Below are positions 1 to 5,600 of a stretch of 8,380 nt of DNA, piece after piece. Numbering within the stretch: position 1 is the stretch's first letter; each line of letters opens with the position of its first letter. The notes beneath the pieces were generated by a model. It made no database searches. It had not been told where the DNA came from and saw only the letters and a list, made by a program, of their open reading frames with translations. This DNA is from JBEKHI01 sp050012355 (GTDB lineage Bacteria; Actinomycetota; Actinomycetes; Streptosporangiales; Streptosporangiaceae): positions 1-8,380 of the forward strand of contig JBEKHI010000369.1 in the NCBI GenBank assembly GCA_050012355.1. The letters run 5' to 3'. The position numbers and the translations under genes are program-made.

Positions 1-2013
1 GCCCTTGATGACCGCCAGCGTCCGCCGCGACAGCCGGATCGCGTCACCCGCCGCGAGCAGGTCGCCGCGGACCAGGGTGAGGTCGCTGGCCTCGATCGCG
101 GCGTCGGTGCCGGTCCCCATCGCCAGGCCAAGGTCGGCGGTGGCGAGCGCGGCCGCGTCGTTCACCCCGTCGCCGGCCATCGCGACCACCCGGCCGCTGT
201 CCCGCAGCCGACGGATCACGTCGGCCTTCTCCGCGGGCAGCACGCCGGCGATGACCTCGTCGATGCCGACCGCGTCGGCGACCGCCCGCGCGGCCCGTTC
301 GTTGTCACCGGTAAGCAGGATCGGCCGCAGCCCCAGGTCGCGCAGCCGCTCGACCGCCAGTTCCGAGGTTGGTTTCACCGTGTCGGCCACCATGAGCACG
401 CCGCGTACCGCGCCGTCCCAGCCCACGTACACGGTCGTCTGCCCCGCCGCCTCAGCCTGATCGCCGAACGACGCCAGCGACGATGGCACCGGCAACTCCA
501 GCCACGAGCGCCGCCCGGCGATCACCGCGTGCCCCTCGACGACCCCGGTGACCCCGAGCCCCGAATGGCTGACGAATTCCGAGACATCCGGCAGCCAGCC
601 GGACCGCGATCGCGCAGCCGAAGCGATCGCCGCCGCGACCGGATGCGAGGAGGCATCCTCGACCGCTCCGGCCAGCCGGAGCGTGTCAGCGTCGCCCGCC
701 GCGTCGATGAGGCTCATCCGCCCGGTGGTCACGGTGCCGGTCTTGTCCAGCACGATCGTGTCGACCCGGCGGGTGGACTCAAGGACCTCGGGTCCCTTGA
801 TGACGATGCCGAGCTGCGCGCCGCGCCCGGTGCCGACCAGCAGCGCGGTCGGCGTCGCCAGCCCCATCGCGCACGGGCAGGCGATGATCAGCACCGCGAC
901 CGCCGCGGTGAACGCCGCGCTCGCTCCCTGACCGGCCGCCAGCCAGGCCACCGCCGTCACCAGCGCGATGCCAATGACGACCGGAACGAAGACGGCCGAT
1001 ACCCGGTCGGCCAGCCGCTGCACCGGGGCCTTACCCGCCTGTGCCTCGCTGACCAGGCGAGCGAGCTGCGCCAGCTGGGTGTCGGCGCCGACCCTGGTCG
1101 CCCGGACCACCAGCCGTCCGCCGGCGTTCACGCACCCGCCGGTCACCGGATCGCCAGGTCCCGCCTCGACGGGCACCGGCTCGCCGGTGAGCATCGAGGT
1201 GTCCACCGCGGAGTTCCCAGTGACCACGACGCCATCGGTCGCGATCTTCTCACCGGGCCGGACCACGAACTCATCACCGGGAGATAGCTGGGTGACCGGG
1301 ACGCGACGTTCAGCGCCGTTATGGACTATGGAAACTTCCTTGGCGCCGAGCGTCAGCAGCGCGCGCAACGCCAGGCCAGAACGGCGCTTAGCGCGGGCCT
1401 CGAGGTACCGGCCGAGCAGGATGAGGGCGGTAACCCCGGATGCGACCTCAAGGTAGGTGGCGTCGGCCCCGCTCCCGCGGGCGAGCCACGCGAAGTCCAT
1501 CCGTGCTCCGGTGCGGCCGGCGGCGCCGAAGAACAGCGCGTACAGCGACCACAGGTAGGCCGCCGCGACGCCGACCGAGACCAGCGTGTCCATGGTTGCG
1601 GCACCGTGCCGCGCGTTCTTGACGGCCGCGCGGTGGAACGGCCAGGCGCCCCACACCGCGACCGGTGACGCGAGCGCGAGGCAGGCCCACTGCCAGTTAC
1701 GGAACTGCAGCGCCGGGACCATCGCCGCCGCGACGACCGGGATTGCCAGCGCCAGGCAGACCAGCAGCCGCTGGCGTAGCTCGGCGGTCTCGTCGCGTTC
1801 TCGCGGCGCGACGGTCCGCGCCGTGTAGCCGGCCTTTTCCACCGTCGCCACCAGGTCGGCCTTGGTCATGGTGCCCGGATAGCTGACCCTGGCCGTCTCG
1901 GTGGCGAAGTTGACGGTCGCGGTGACACCGGCCAGCTTGTTCAGCTTCTTCTCGACCCGCGCGGCGCAGGAGGCACAGGTCATGCCGCCGATCGTCAGCT
2001 CGATGTCGCTCAC
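1..2013 (-). CDS. copA: Cu(I)-exporting P1B-type ATPase CopA (C-terminus beyond left window edge)
   Basis: ATP-driven exporter that moves Cu(I) from cytoplasm to outside across the membrane. The window holds 671 codons from the start. An N-terminal heavy-metal-associated domain carries GMTCASC (residues 10-16). Hydrophobic segments follow at about 75-95, 100-120, 142-165, 185-205, 325-350 and 360-385. The actuator motif is TGEP (276-279), the transmembrane metal site is CPC (379-381), the phosphorylated Asp is in DKTGT (D423), the nucleotide-domain HP pair is at 457-458, TGDN is at 568-571 and GDGVND at 614-619. The last two membrane helices, with the YN and MxxSS metal-selectivity residues, lie outside the window. 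CPC plus the CxxC domain and the csoR/copZ neighbours favour Cu(I), with Ag(I) also possible. The GTG start at 2013 overlaps the copZ stop as GTGA, with only a weak ribosome-binding site, so translation is probably coupled to copZ. All catalytic motifs visible are intact. Confidence 0.95.
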   Translation of the reverse strand, partial: MSDIELTIGGMTCASCAARVEKKLNKLAGVTATVNFATETARVSYPGTMTKADLVATVEKAGYTARTVAPRERDETAELRQRLLVCLALAIPVVAAAMVPALQFRNWQWACLALASPVAVWGAWPFHRAAVKNARHGAATMDTLVSVGVAAAYLWSLYALFFGAAGRTGARMDFAWLARGSGADATYLEVASGVTALILLGRYLEARAKRRSGLALRALLTLGAKEVSIVHNGAERRVPVTQLSPGDEFVVRPGEKIATDGVVVTGNSAVDTSMLTGEPVPVEAGPGDPVTGGCVNAGGRLVVRATRVGADTQLAQLARLVSEAQAGKAPVQRLADRVSAVFVPVVIGIALVTAVAWLAAGQGASAAFTAAVAVLIIACPCAMGLATPTALLVGTGRGAQLGIVIKGPEVLESTRRVDTIVLDKTGTVTTGRMSLIDAAGDADTLRLAGAVEDASSHPVAAAIASAARSRSGWLPDVSEFVSHSGLGVTGVVEGHAVIAGRRSWLELPVPSSLASFGDQAEAAGQTTVYVGWDGAVRGVLMVADTVKPTSELAVERLRDLGLRPILLTGDNERAARAVADAVGIDEVIAGVLPAEKADVIRRLRDSGRVVAMAGDGVNDAAALATADLGLAMGTGTDAAIEASDLTLVRGDLLAAGDAIRLSRRTLAVIKG

Positions 2014-2228
2014 AGCGCCAGCTGGTAGTCCCCCGCCTCGTCGACCGCCGCGGCGACGGCCTGGTCATCGAGCGGGGCTTCGCTGGTCACGGTCACGGCG
2101 GAGGTGCCGCCGGGAACCAGGTCGATGTTCACCTCACGCACCCCGTCAAGGCCCTTGATCTCCTCGGTCACCGCGCTGGCGCAGTGCCCGCAGGTCATGC
2201 CGGTCACCTTGTAGGTCGTCGAAGTCAT
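2010..2228 (-). CDS. copZ: CopZ-like copper chaperone (single heavy-metal-associated domain)
   Basis: A 72-residue protein consisting of a single ferredoxin-like heavy-metal-associated domain. The Cu(I)-binding loop GMTCGHC spans residues 10-16, with Cys13 and Cys16 as ligands. The length is normal for cytosolic CopZ/Atx1-type chaperones, which pass Cu(I) to the ATPase and, in some bacteria, to the CsoR-type repressor. The ATG start at 2228 has a strong Shine-Dalgarno AAGGAG at 2234-2239 with five bases of spacing; that site overlaps the csoR stop codon. The gene lies ten bases after csoR, and its TGA stop shares four bases with the copA GTG start, so all three genes are probably one transcript. 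Acidic residues dominate the second half (DD, DEAGD), as in many chaperones. Copper is inferred from the motif and neighbours. Confidence 0.93.
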   Translation of the reverse strand: MTSTTYKVTGMTCGHCASAVTEEIKGLDGVREVNIDLVPGGTSAVTVTSEAPLDDQAVAAAVDEAGDYQLAL

Positions 2229-2238
2229 GAAAGCTCCT

Positions 2239-2529
2239 TTACGAACGGACGAGCCGGGCGATCGCGTCGGAGGCCTCGCGGATCTTTTCCTCCGCGACCG
2301 GGCCGCCTTCCGCGGCCGCCTCGGCGACGCAGTGGCTTAGGTGGTCATCGAGCAGGCCAAGCGCGACTGATTGCAGAGCGTGAGTGGCCGCCGACACCTG
2401 AGTGAGGATATCGATGCAGTACTTGTCGTCCTCGACCATCTTCTGCAAGCCGCGCACCTGGCCCTCGATGCGACGCAATCGCTTCAGGTACGCGTCTTTA
2501 CTCGGGCTGTATCCGTGCATAGTGGCCAT
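2239..2529 (-). CDS. csoR: CsoR-family copper-sensing repressor
   Basis: All-helical DNA-binding repressor that releases its operator when it binds Cu(I). The core motif LKRLRRIEGQVRGL is near the N-terminus. The Cu(I) ligand set is complete: counted from the ATG at 2529 it is Cys38, His63 and Cys67 (in DKYCID and DDHLSHC), with the same C-x24-H-x3-C spacing as Mycobacterium tuberculosis CsoR Cys36/His61/Cys65. Start choice: an ATG at 2571 in the same frame would add 14 residues, but that stretch contains both the 2566-2585 hairpin arm and the operator-like palindrome, so 2529 or the ATG at 2520 is more likely. A -10-like TATAGT at 2530-2535 puts the transcription start close to these ATGs, suggesting a leaderless message. 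It is the first gene of csoR-copZ-copA and probably represses itself and the pump. Length is 96 residues from this start. Confidence 0.92.
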   Translation of the reverse strand: MATMHGYSPSKDAYLKRLRRIEGQVRGLQKMVEDDKYCIDILTQVSAATHALQSVALGLLDDHLSHCVAEAAAEGGPVAEEKIREASDAIARLVRS

Positions 2530-2549
2530 ACTATACCCCGGAAGGGTAT
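2530..2549 (-). promoter_or_regulatory. CsoR-type operator overlapping a -10 element
   Basis: The inverted repeat ATACCC-N5-GGGTAT occupies 2533-2549, with perfect 6-bp arms. It resembles the TACCC...GGGTA operators known for CsoR proteins. On the minus strand a -10-like hexamer TATAGT (2530-2535) overlaps one edge, so a bound repressor would block RNA polymerase. No good -35 hexamer is visible 16-18 bases upstream. The site is immediately upstream of csoR and would control the whole csoR-copZ-copA operon. Protein binding itself is inferred. Confidence 0.72.
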
Positions 2550-2565
2550 CCAGCACTGTGACGGA

Positions 2566-2585
2566 GCCCACGTTGCGACGTGGGC
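2566..2585 (-). terminator. Hairpin between dprE1-like gene and csoR, possible terminator
   Basis: A perfect 8-bp stem (GCCCACGT on the plus strand, paired with ACGTGGGC) closes a TGCG tetraloop. It lies six bases beyond the stop codon of the dprE1-like gene and upstream of the csoR promoter. No T-run follows on either strand, so it is not a classical intrinsic terminator. U-less hairpins have been proposed to end transcripts in actinobacteria. Its placement fits isolation of the two transcription units; an extra regulator site is the alternative. Confidence 0.5.
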
Positions 2586-2591
2586 GTCCGG

Positions 2592-3929
2592 TTACAGGTT
2601 CAGGCGGCGGGAGAGGTCAGAGGCGAGGACGCCGGCCGGGTCAATGGTGGCCCGTACCTTGCGGAACTCCTCGACGCGCGGGTACATCTGGTCGAACACC
2701 CCCGCGGGGACCCGGGAGTCCTTGGCCAGGTACACCCGGCCGCCGGCTTCCAGCACCAGGGAGTCCAGCCGGTCACATAGATCGAGCAGCCCGGGAGTGC
2801 GGGCCGGGAAGTCAAGCGCCAGCGTCCATCCCGCGGTGGGGAAGGACAGCAGGCCCGGGTCCGACGGCCCGAACCGCTTGAGCACCGTAACGAACGACGG
2901 GGCCCGGACCGCGCTGACCAGCTCATAGGACCGGCGCACCGCGTCCTCGGCGCCGAACGGCACGACGTACTGGTACTGGCGGAACCCGCCGGGACCGTAG
3001 GCGCGGTTCCAGTTCCGTATCCCGTCGAGCGGGTGGAAGAACTGGCCGATCGTCTGCAGCTCATCGGTCCGCCGCTTCGGCGCCTTGAGAAACCAGGCGG
3101 TGTTGGCCAGGCCGATGGAGTACTTGTTGAGCACACCTGGGGGGAACCCGGACGGCAGCCCGACCTTGGCCGCCGTGTGGAACTCGTAGCGGCCGGCGCC
3201 CGCGGGCAGCGCCGACGCGGGCGCGAAGTCCCCGCTGGTGACGATCGACCGGCCGAGACCGGCGCCGCGCGCCAGGCAGTCGGACCACGCGACCGTGTAG
3301 CCGTACCGCGAGTCATGGTCGGACAGCACGGCCATCGTCTCGTCGATGTCCGGGGTACGCACGGTCTCCACCAGTACCCGCGAGCTATCCACCTTCTTGA
3401 GCTGGAGCGTCGCCCGGGTGATGAACCCGGTCAGCCCCATCCCGCCGGCCGTGGCCCAGAAGAGCTCGTCTTCTGGCGTCACCGTGCGAGTCTCCCCGCC
3501 GGGCAGTACCAGGTCGAACGAGGTCACGTGCTGGGCGAACGAGCCGGCCTTGTGGTGGTTCTTGCCGTGCACGTCGGCCGCGATCGCGCCGCCGATCGTG
3601 ACCTGGCGGGTCCCGGGCGATACCGGAACGAACCAGCCAGCGGGCAGCCCCGCGACCATCAGCTGTTCCAGCGACACCCCCGCGTCGGCGGTGACCACCC
3701 CGGTCGACGGGTCAAGCGAGTGGATGCGGTTCAGCCGCTCCGATGAGATGACCACGCCGCCGTCGCACTGGGCCGCGTTGTTGTAACTGCGGCCGAGTCC
3801 ACGTGGGATCGCGGGGCTGTCGCCGCGAAGCAGCGAGGCCGCTTCACCGGAGTCCGCGGGGTCAACGAGCGAGGCTGTAGTCGGGGCGATCCGGCCCCAT
3901 CCGGTAAGCGTGACATTGCGGGGATGCAT
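2592..3929 (-). CDS. dprE1: DprE1-like FAD-dependent decaprenylphosphoryl-ribose 2'-oxidase
   Basis: FAD-binding (VAO/PCMH-type) oxidase. In mycobacteria DprE1 oxidises decaprenylphosphoryl-ribose at C2', and DprE2 then reduces the product to the arabinose donor for cell-wall arabinan. From the ATG at 3929 the protein has 445 residues (M. tuberculosis DprE1: 461). Recalled similarity is high across the length: LTGWGR near the start, RGLGRSY (Tyr49), PGTRQVTIGGAIA (about 105-117), the HGKNHH motif (121-126), FHPLDG, NRAYGP, QYQY (318-321) and YLAKDSR with Lys403 matching catalytic Lys418. The residue matching mycobacterial Cys387, the benzothiazinone target, is Ala371 (codon 2817-2819). A TTG at 3938 would add three residues but falls in a -10-like hexamer. 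No dprE2 lies beside it, so the exact substrate is less certain than the family; another prenyl-phospho-sugar or aldonolactone-type oxidase is possible. Confidence 0.82.
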   Translation of the reverse strand: MHPRNVTLTGWGRIAPTTASLVDPADSGEAASLLRGDSPAIPRGLGRSYNNAAQCDGGVVISSERLNRIHSLDPSTGVVTADAGVSLEQLMVAGLPAGWFVPVSPGTRQVTIGGAIAADVHGKNHHKAGSFAQHVTSFDLVLPGGETRTVTPEDELFWATAGGMGLTGFITRATLQLKKVDSSRVLVETVRTPDIDETMAVLSDHDSRYGYTVAWSDCLARGAGLGRSIVTSGDFAPASALPAGAGRYEFHTAAKVGLPSGFPPGVLNKYSIGLANTAWFLKAPKRRTDELQTIGQFFHPLDGIRNWNRAYGPGGFRQYQYVVPFGAEDAVRRSYELVSAVRAPSFVTVLKRFGPSDPGLLSFPTAGWTLALDFPARTPGLLDLCDRLDSLVLEAGGRVYLAKDSRVPAGVFDQMYPRVEEFRKVRATIDPAGVLASDLSRRLNL

Positions 3930-3937
3930 AACACTCA

Positions 3938-3943
3938 AGCCTA
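3938..3943 (-). promoter_or_regulatory. Possible -10 element for the dprE1-like gene
   Basis: The minus strand reads TAGGCT, fitting the actinobacterial TANNNT pattern, with its edge nine bases before the ATG at 3929. A start of transcription six or seven bases downstream would give an almost leaderless message, which agrees with the lack of a convincing Shine-Dalgarno site. A TTGACG occurs at 3982-3987 but is about 38 bases away, too far to be its -35 partner, so support is weak. Confidence 0.3.
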
Positions 3944-3997
3944 GCGGCGCCCGAGTACCGCCACTTGGTCTCCGGCCGCGATCGTCAAGTTTCGCAA

Positions 3998-4035
3998 TAG
4001 CCTCAATTGGTCACTTCCGCACCTGGTCGAGGCTA
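3998..4035. repeat. Inverted repeat TAGCCTC...GAGGCTA in the divergent intergenic region
   Basis: Perfect 7-bp arms at 3998-4004 and 4029-4035 are separated by 24 bases. It sits between the divergent dprE1-like and GAF-ANTAR genes, roughly 70 bases before each start. It could be a regulator binding site or, if transcribed, a leader hairpin. The rest of the 176-base intergenic region shows no clear promoter hexamers for the plus-strand gene. An arm match of this length in such a GC-rich region could also be chance. Confidence 0.35.
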
Positions 4036-4064
4036 CCCACTGCGTGTGACAAGCAACGTACATA

Positions 4065-4096
4065 CCCTGGTTCCGGGGCGGCCACACAAACCAGGG
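4065..4096 (+). promoter_or_regulatory. Leader hairpin that would pair with the GAF-ANTAR ribosome-binding site
   Basis: Perfect 8-bp arms CCCTGGTT (4065-4072) and AACCAGGG (4089-4096) enclose a 16-base loop. The 3' arm contains most of the Shine-Dalgarno sequence AGGGGA (4093-4098), which lies seven bases before the ATG at 4106. If the transcript begins upstream of 4065, folding would hide the ribosome-binding site and lower translation unless the stem is opened. The loop is not a hexaloop, so this is not a canonical ANTAR-binding RNA motif. The repeat is seen directly; the switch role is inferred. Confidence 0.5.
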
Positions 4097-4105
4097 GAAC
4101 CGGAC

Positions 4106-4825
4106 ATGAACGCGCCGGAATTCGGCACGATACGGAAAGCTTTCACCGACCTAGCAGACACCGTAGTAGGCGACTTCGACATTCTCGCTTTCCTAGACAC
4201 GCTGTGCGGTTACTGCGCGGACCTGTTGCCGATCGCCGCGTGCGGCGTCCTGCTGTCCGAACACACCAGCGCGCTCGCCCTGGTCTCCGCGTCTACCGAG
4301 CACGCCAGGGCACTGATGACCGCCGAACTCCGCGACGGATCAGGACCGGCCACCCAGTCGGCTGGCTCCGGTGCCGCGGTGTCGTGCCCGGACTTCGACG
4401 TCTTCAAGGGGCAGTGGCCCGCGCTCGTTCCGGCGGCGCTCGATTACGGGCTGCCCGCGGTGGACGCGTTGCCGATGCGGCTGCGGGATCAGACCATCGG
4501 CGCGCTAGCGCTGTACCGAAGCGAGCGGGGCGAGCTGGATCCCGGCGCCGCCGAGTTCGCCAGCGCGATCGCGGACGTCGCCACCATCGGGATCGTGCAC
4601 CAGCGCGCCCTGCACCGCAAGAATGTGCTCGCCGAGCAGCTGCAGACCGCCCTTGATAGCCGGGTGATCATCGAGCAAGCCAAGGGCGTCCTCGCCGAGC
4701 GCCTCCAAGTCGCCATCGACGAAGCGTTCCTCGCGCTGCGCCGCTACGCGCGCAACAACAACATGAAGCTCACCGACGCCGCCCGCGCCGTGGCCGAGGG
4801 CACCCTGGACATCGACCCCGCGTAA
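4106..4825 (+). CDS. GAF-ANTAR domain regulator (putative RNA-binding antiterminator)
   Basis: A 239-residue cytoplasmic protein. A GAF-like sensor domain covers about residues 12-165 (FDILAFLDTLCGYCADLLPIA at its start, IGALALYR near its end). A C-terminal ANTAR domain covers about 176-232 (DSRVIIEQAKGVLAERL, then a helix ALRRYARNNN and LTDAARAVAEG). ANTAR domains bind paired RNA hairpins and prevent transcription termination; the GAF ligand is unknown. The usual EGPC-type segment of actinobacterial GAF-ANTAR proteins is replaced here by DGSGPATQSAGSG (77-89), so the Cys is missing, hinting at a different or lost ligand. The ATG at 4106 is preferred over an in-frame TTG at 4007 because AGGGGA lies seven bases upstream and the domain begins right after it. 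The last 321 bases overlap the antisense iclR reading frame. The leader contains a Shine-Dalgarno-pairing hairpin. Confidence 0.9.
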   Translation: MNAPEFGTIRKAFTDLADTVVGDFDILAFLDTLCGYCADLLPIAACGVLLSEHTSALALVSASTEHARALMTAELRDGSGPATQSAGSGAAVSCPDFDVFKGQWPALVPAALDYGLPAVDALPMRLRDQTIGALALYRSERGELDPGAAEFASAIADVATIGIVHQRALHRKNVLAEQLQTALDSRVIIEQAKGVLAERLQVAIDEAFLALRRYARNNNMKLTDAARAVAEGTLDIDPA

Positions 4826-5596
4826 CGGGGCGCCGAGGCGGGCACTGATCAGGGCGGCTGCCGCGCGGACCGCGTCGGCGGCGATGGCACGGGTCCCCTG
4901 ATTACGGAGCCGGGAGGACGGGCCGGAGACGCTGATGCTGGCGACCACCGATCCGTCGCGGCCATGCACGGGTGCGGCGACGCAGCACAGGTGCGGCTCG
5001 AGTTCCTCTAGATCCTCGGCGTATCCCTGGGTGCGTATCAAGTCGAGGTGCTTGCGCAAGTCGTCGGCGCTGGTGATAGTGGCGGCGGTGCGGGCCTGGA
5101 GTTCCTGACCGGGGTACCTGGTATTGAACTCGGCCGCGCTGAGCCCGGCGAGCAGAGCCTTGCCCATCGAGCTGCAATGGGCGGGTGAGCGCTTCCCCAC
5201 CCAGGAGTGCATCCTGACCGTGTGCCAGCCATCCACCACGTCAACCGTGACGGCCTCGGCGCCTTCGAGTATGCCAAGGTGGCCGGTCTCCCCGAGCCGG
5301 GCGACGAGATCCCGCAGCGGTCCCGCGGCGGCGCGGCGCAGGTCGCTGTCACCGGCCGCGATCTCGCCGAGGGTGGCCAGTTTCTGAGCCAGCCGGTACC
5401 GTCCCGGTTCGCCAGCGGCTTCCAGGTATCCGGCGCTGGCCAGGGTGGCGGCCAGCCTGGACGCGGTAGAGCGGTGCACGTCGAGCTGGCGGGCGATGTC
5501 CGCCACCGCGATGACGGTCCGGTCCCGGTCGAACATGTCGAGGACGGCGAGCCCGTGCAGCAGCGCCCCGACCAGGCCATCGCGTGACTCCACCAC
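4505..5596 (-). CDS. IclR-family transcriptional regulator with an antisense-encoded C-terminal extension
   Basis: A winged-helix domain occupies about residues 8-75 (VADIARQLDVHRSTASRLA is the HTH). The IclR effector-binding domain occupies about 80-257, with VGKRSPAHCSSMGKALLAG and CCVAAPVHGRDGSVVASISV typical of the family. IclR proteins usually have about 250-270 residues and end near here. This frame has no stop until TAG at 4505-4507, giving 363 residues. The last 106 (258-363) are exactly the codon-for-codon complement of the convergent GAF-ANTAR gene: Leu258 is its TAA stop read backwards, and the IclR stop is the complement of a CTA Leu codon. The extension has no recognised domain. 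The GTG start at 5596 (a second GTG follows) is four bases after the ThDP enzyme stop, so the two are probably cotranscribed. It likely controls that enzyme and perhaps the divergent flavoprotein; effector unknown. Confidence 0.88.
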   Translation of the reverse strand: MVESRDGLVGALLHGLAVLDMFDRDRTVIAVADIARQLDVHRSTASRLAATLASAGYLEAAGEPGRYRLAQKLATLGEIAAGDSDLRRAAAGPLRDLVARLGETGHLGILEGAEAVTVDVVDGWHTVRMHSWVGKRSPAHCSSMGKALLAGLSAAEFNTRYPGQELQARTAATITSADDLRKHLDLIRTQGYAEDLEELEPHLCCVAAPVHGRDGSVVASISVSGPSSRLRNQGTRAIAADAVRAAAALISARLGAPLRGVDVQGALGHGAGGVGELHVVVARVAAQREERFVDGDLEALGEDALGLLDDHPAIKGGLQLLGEHILAVQGALVHDPDGGDVRDRAGELGGAGIQLAPLASVQR

Positions 5597-5600
5597 GAGC

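Noticed and set aside
529..1287. Long plus-strand open frame (252 codons) within the copA region
   Set aside because: It lies opposite copA, which shows every P-type ATPase motif in order. The plus-strand product is an Arg/Gly/Asp-rich, low-complexity sequence typical of antisense frames in GC-rich DNA.
3033..3746. Plus-strand open frame (237 codons) opposite the dprE1-like gene
   Set aside because: Compositionally biased shadow frame; the minus strand here matches DprE1 from end to end.
4007..4105. TTG-initiated N-terminal extension of the GAF-ANTAR protein
   Set aside because: No ribosome-binding site at 4007, and the stretch contains the leader hairpins; the ATG at 4106 has AGGGGA at good spacing.
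4816..4830. Hairpin CCCCG-CGTAA-CGGGG over the GAF-ANTAR stop codon as a bidirectional terminator
   Set aside because: The stem is only five GC pairs with no T-run on either side; such short repeats are expected often by chance in this base composition.
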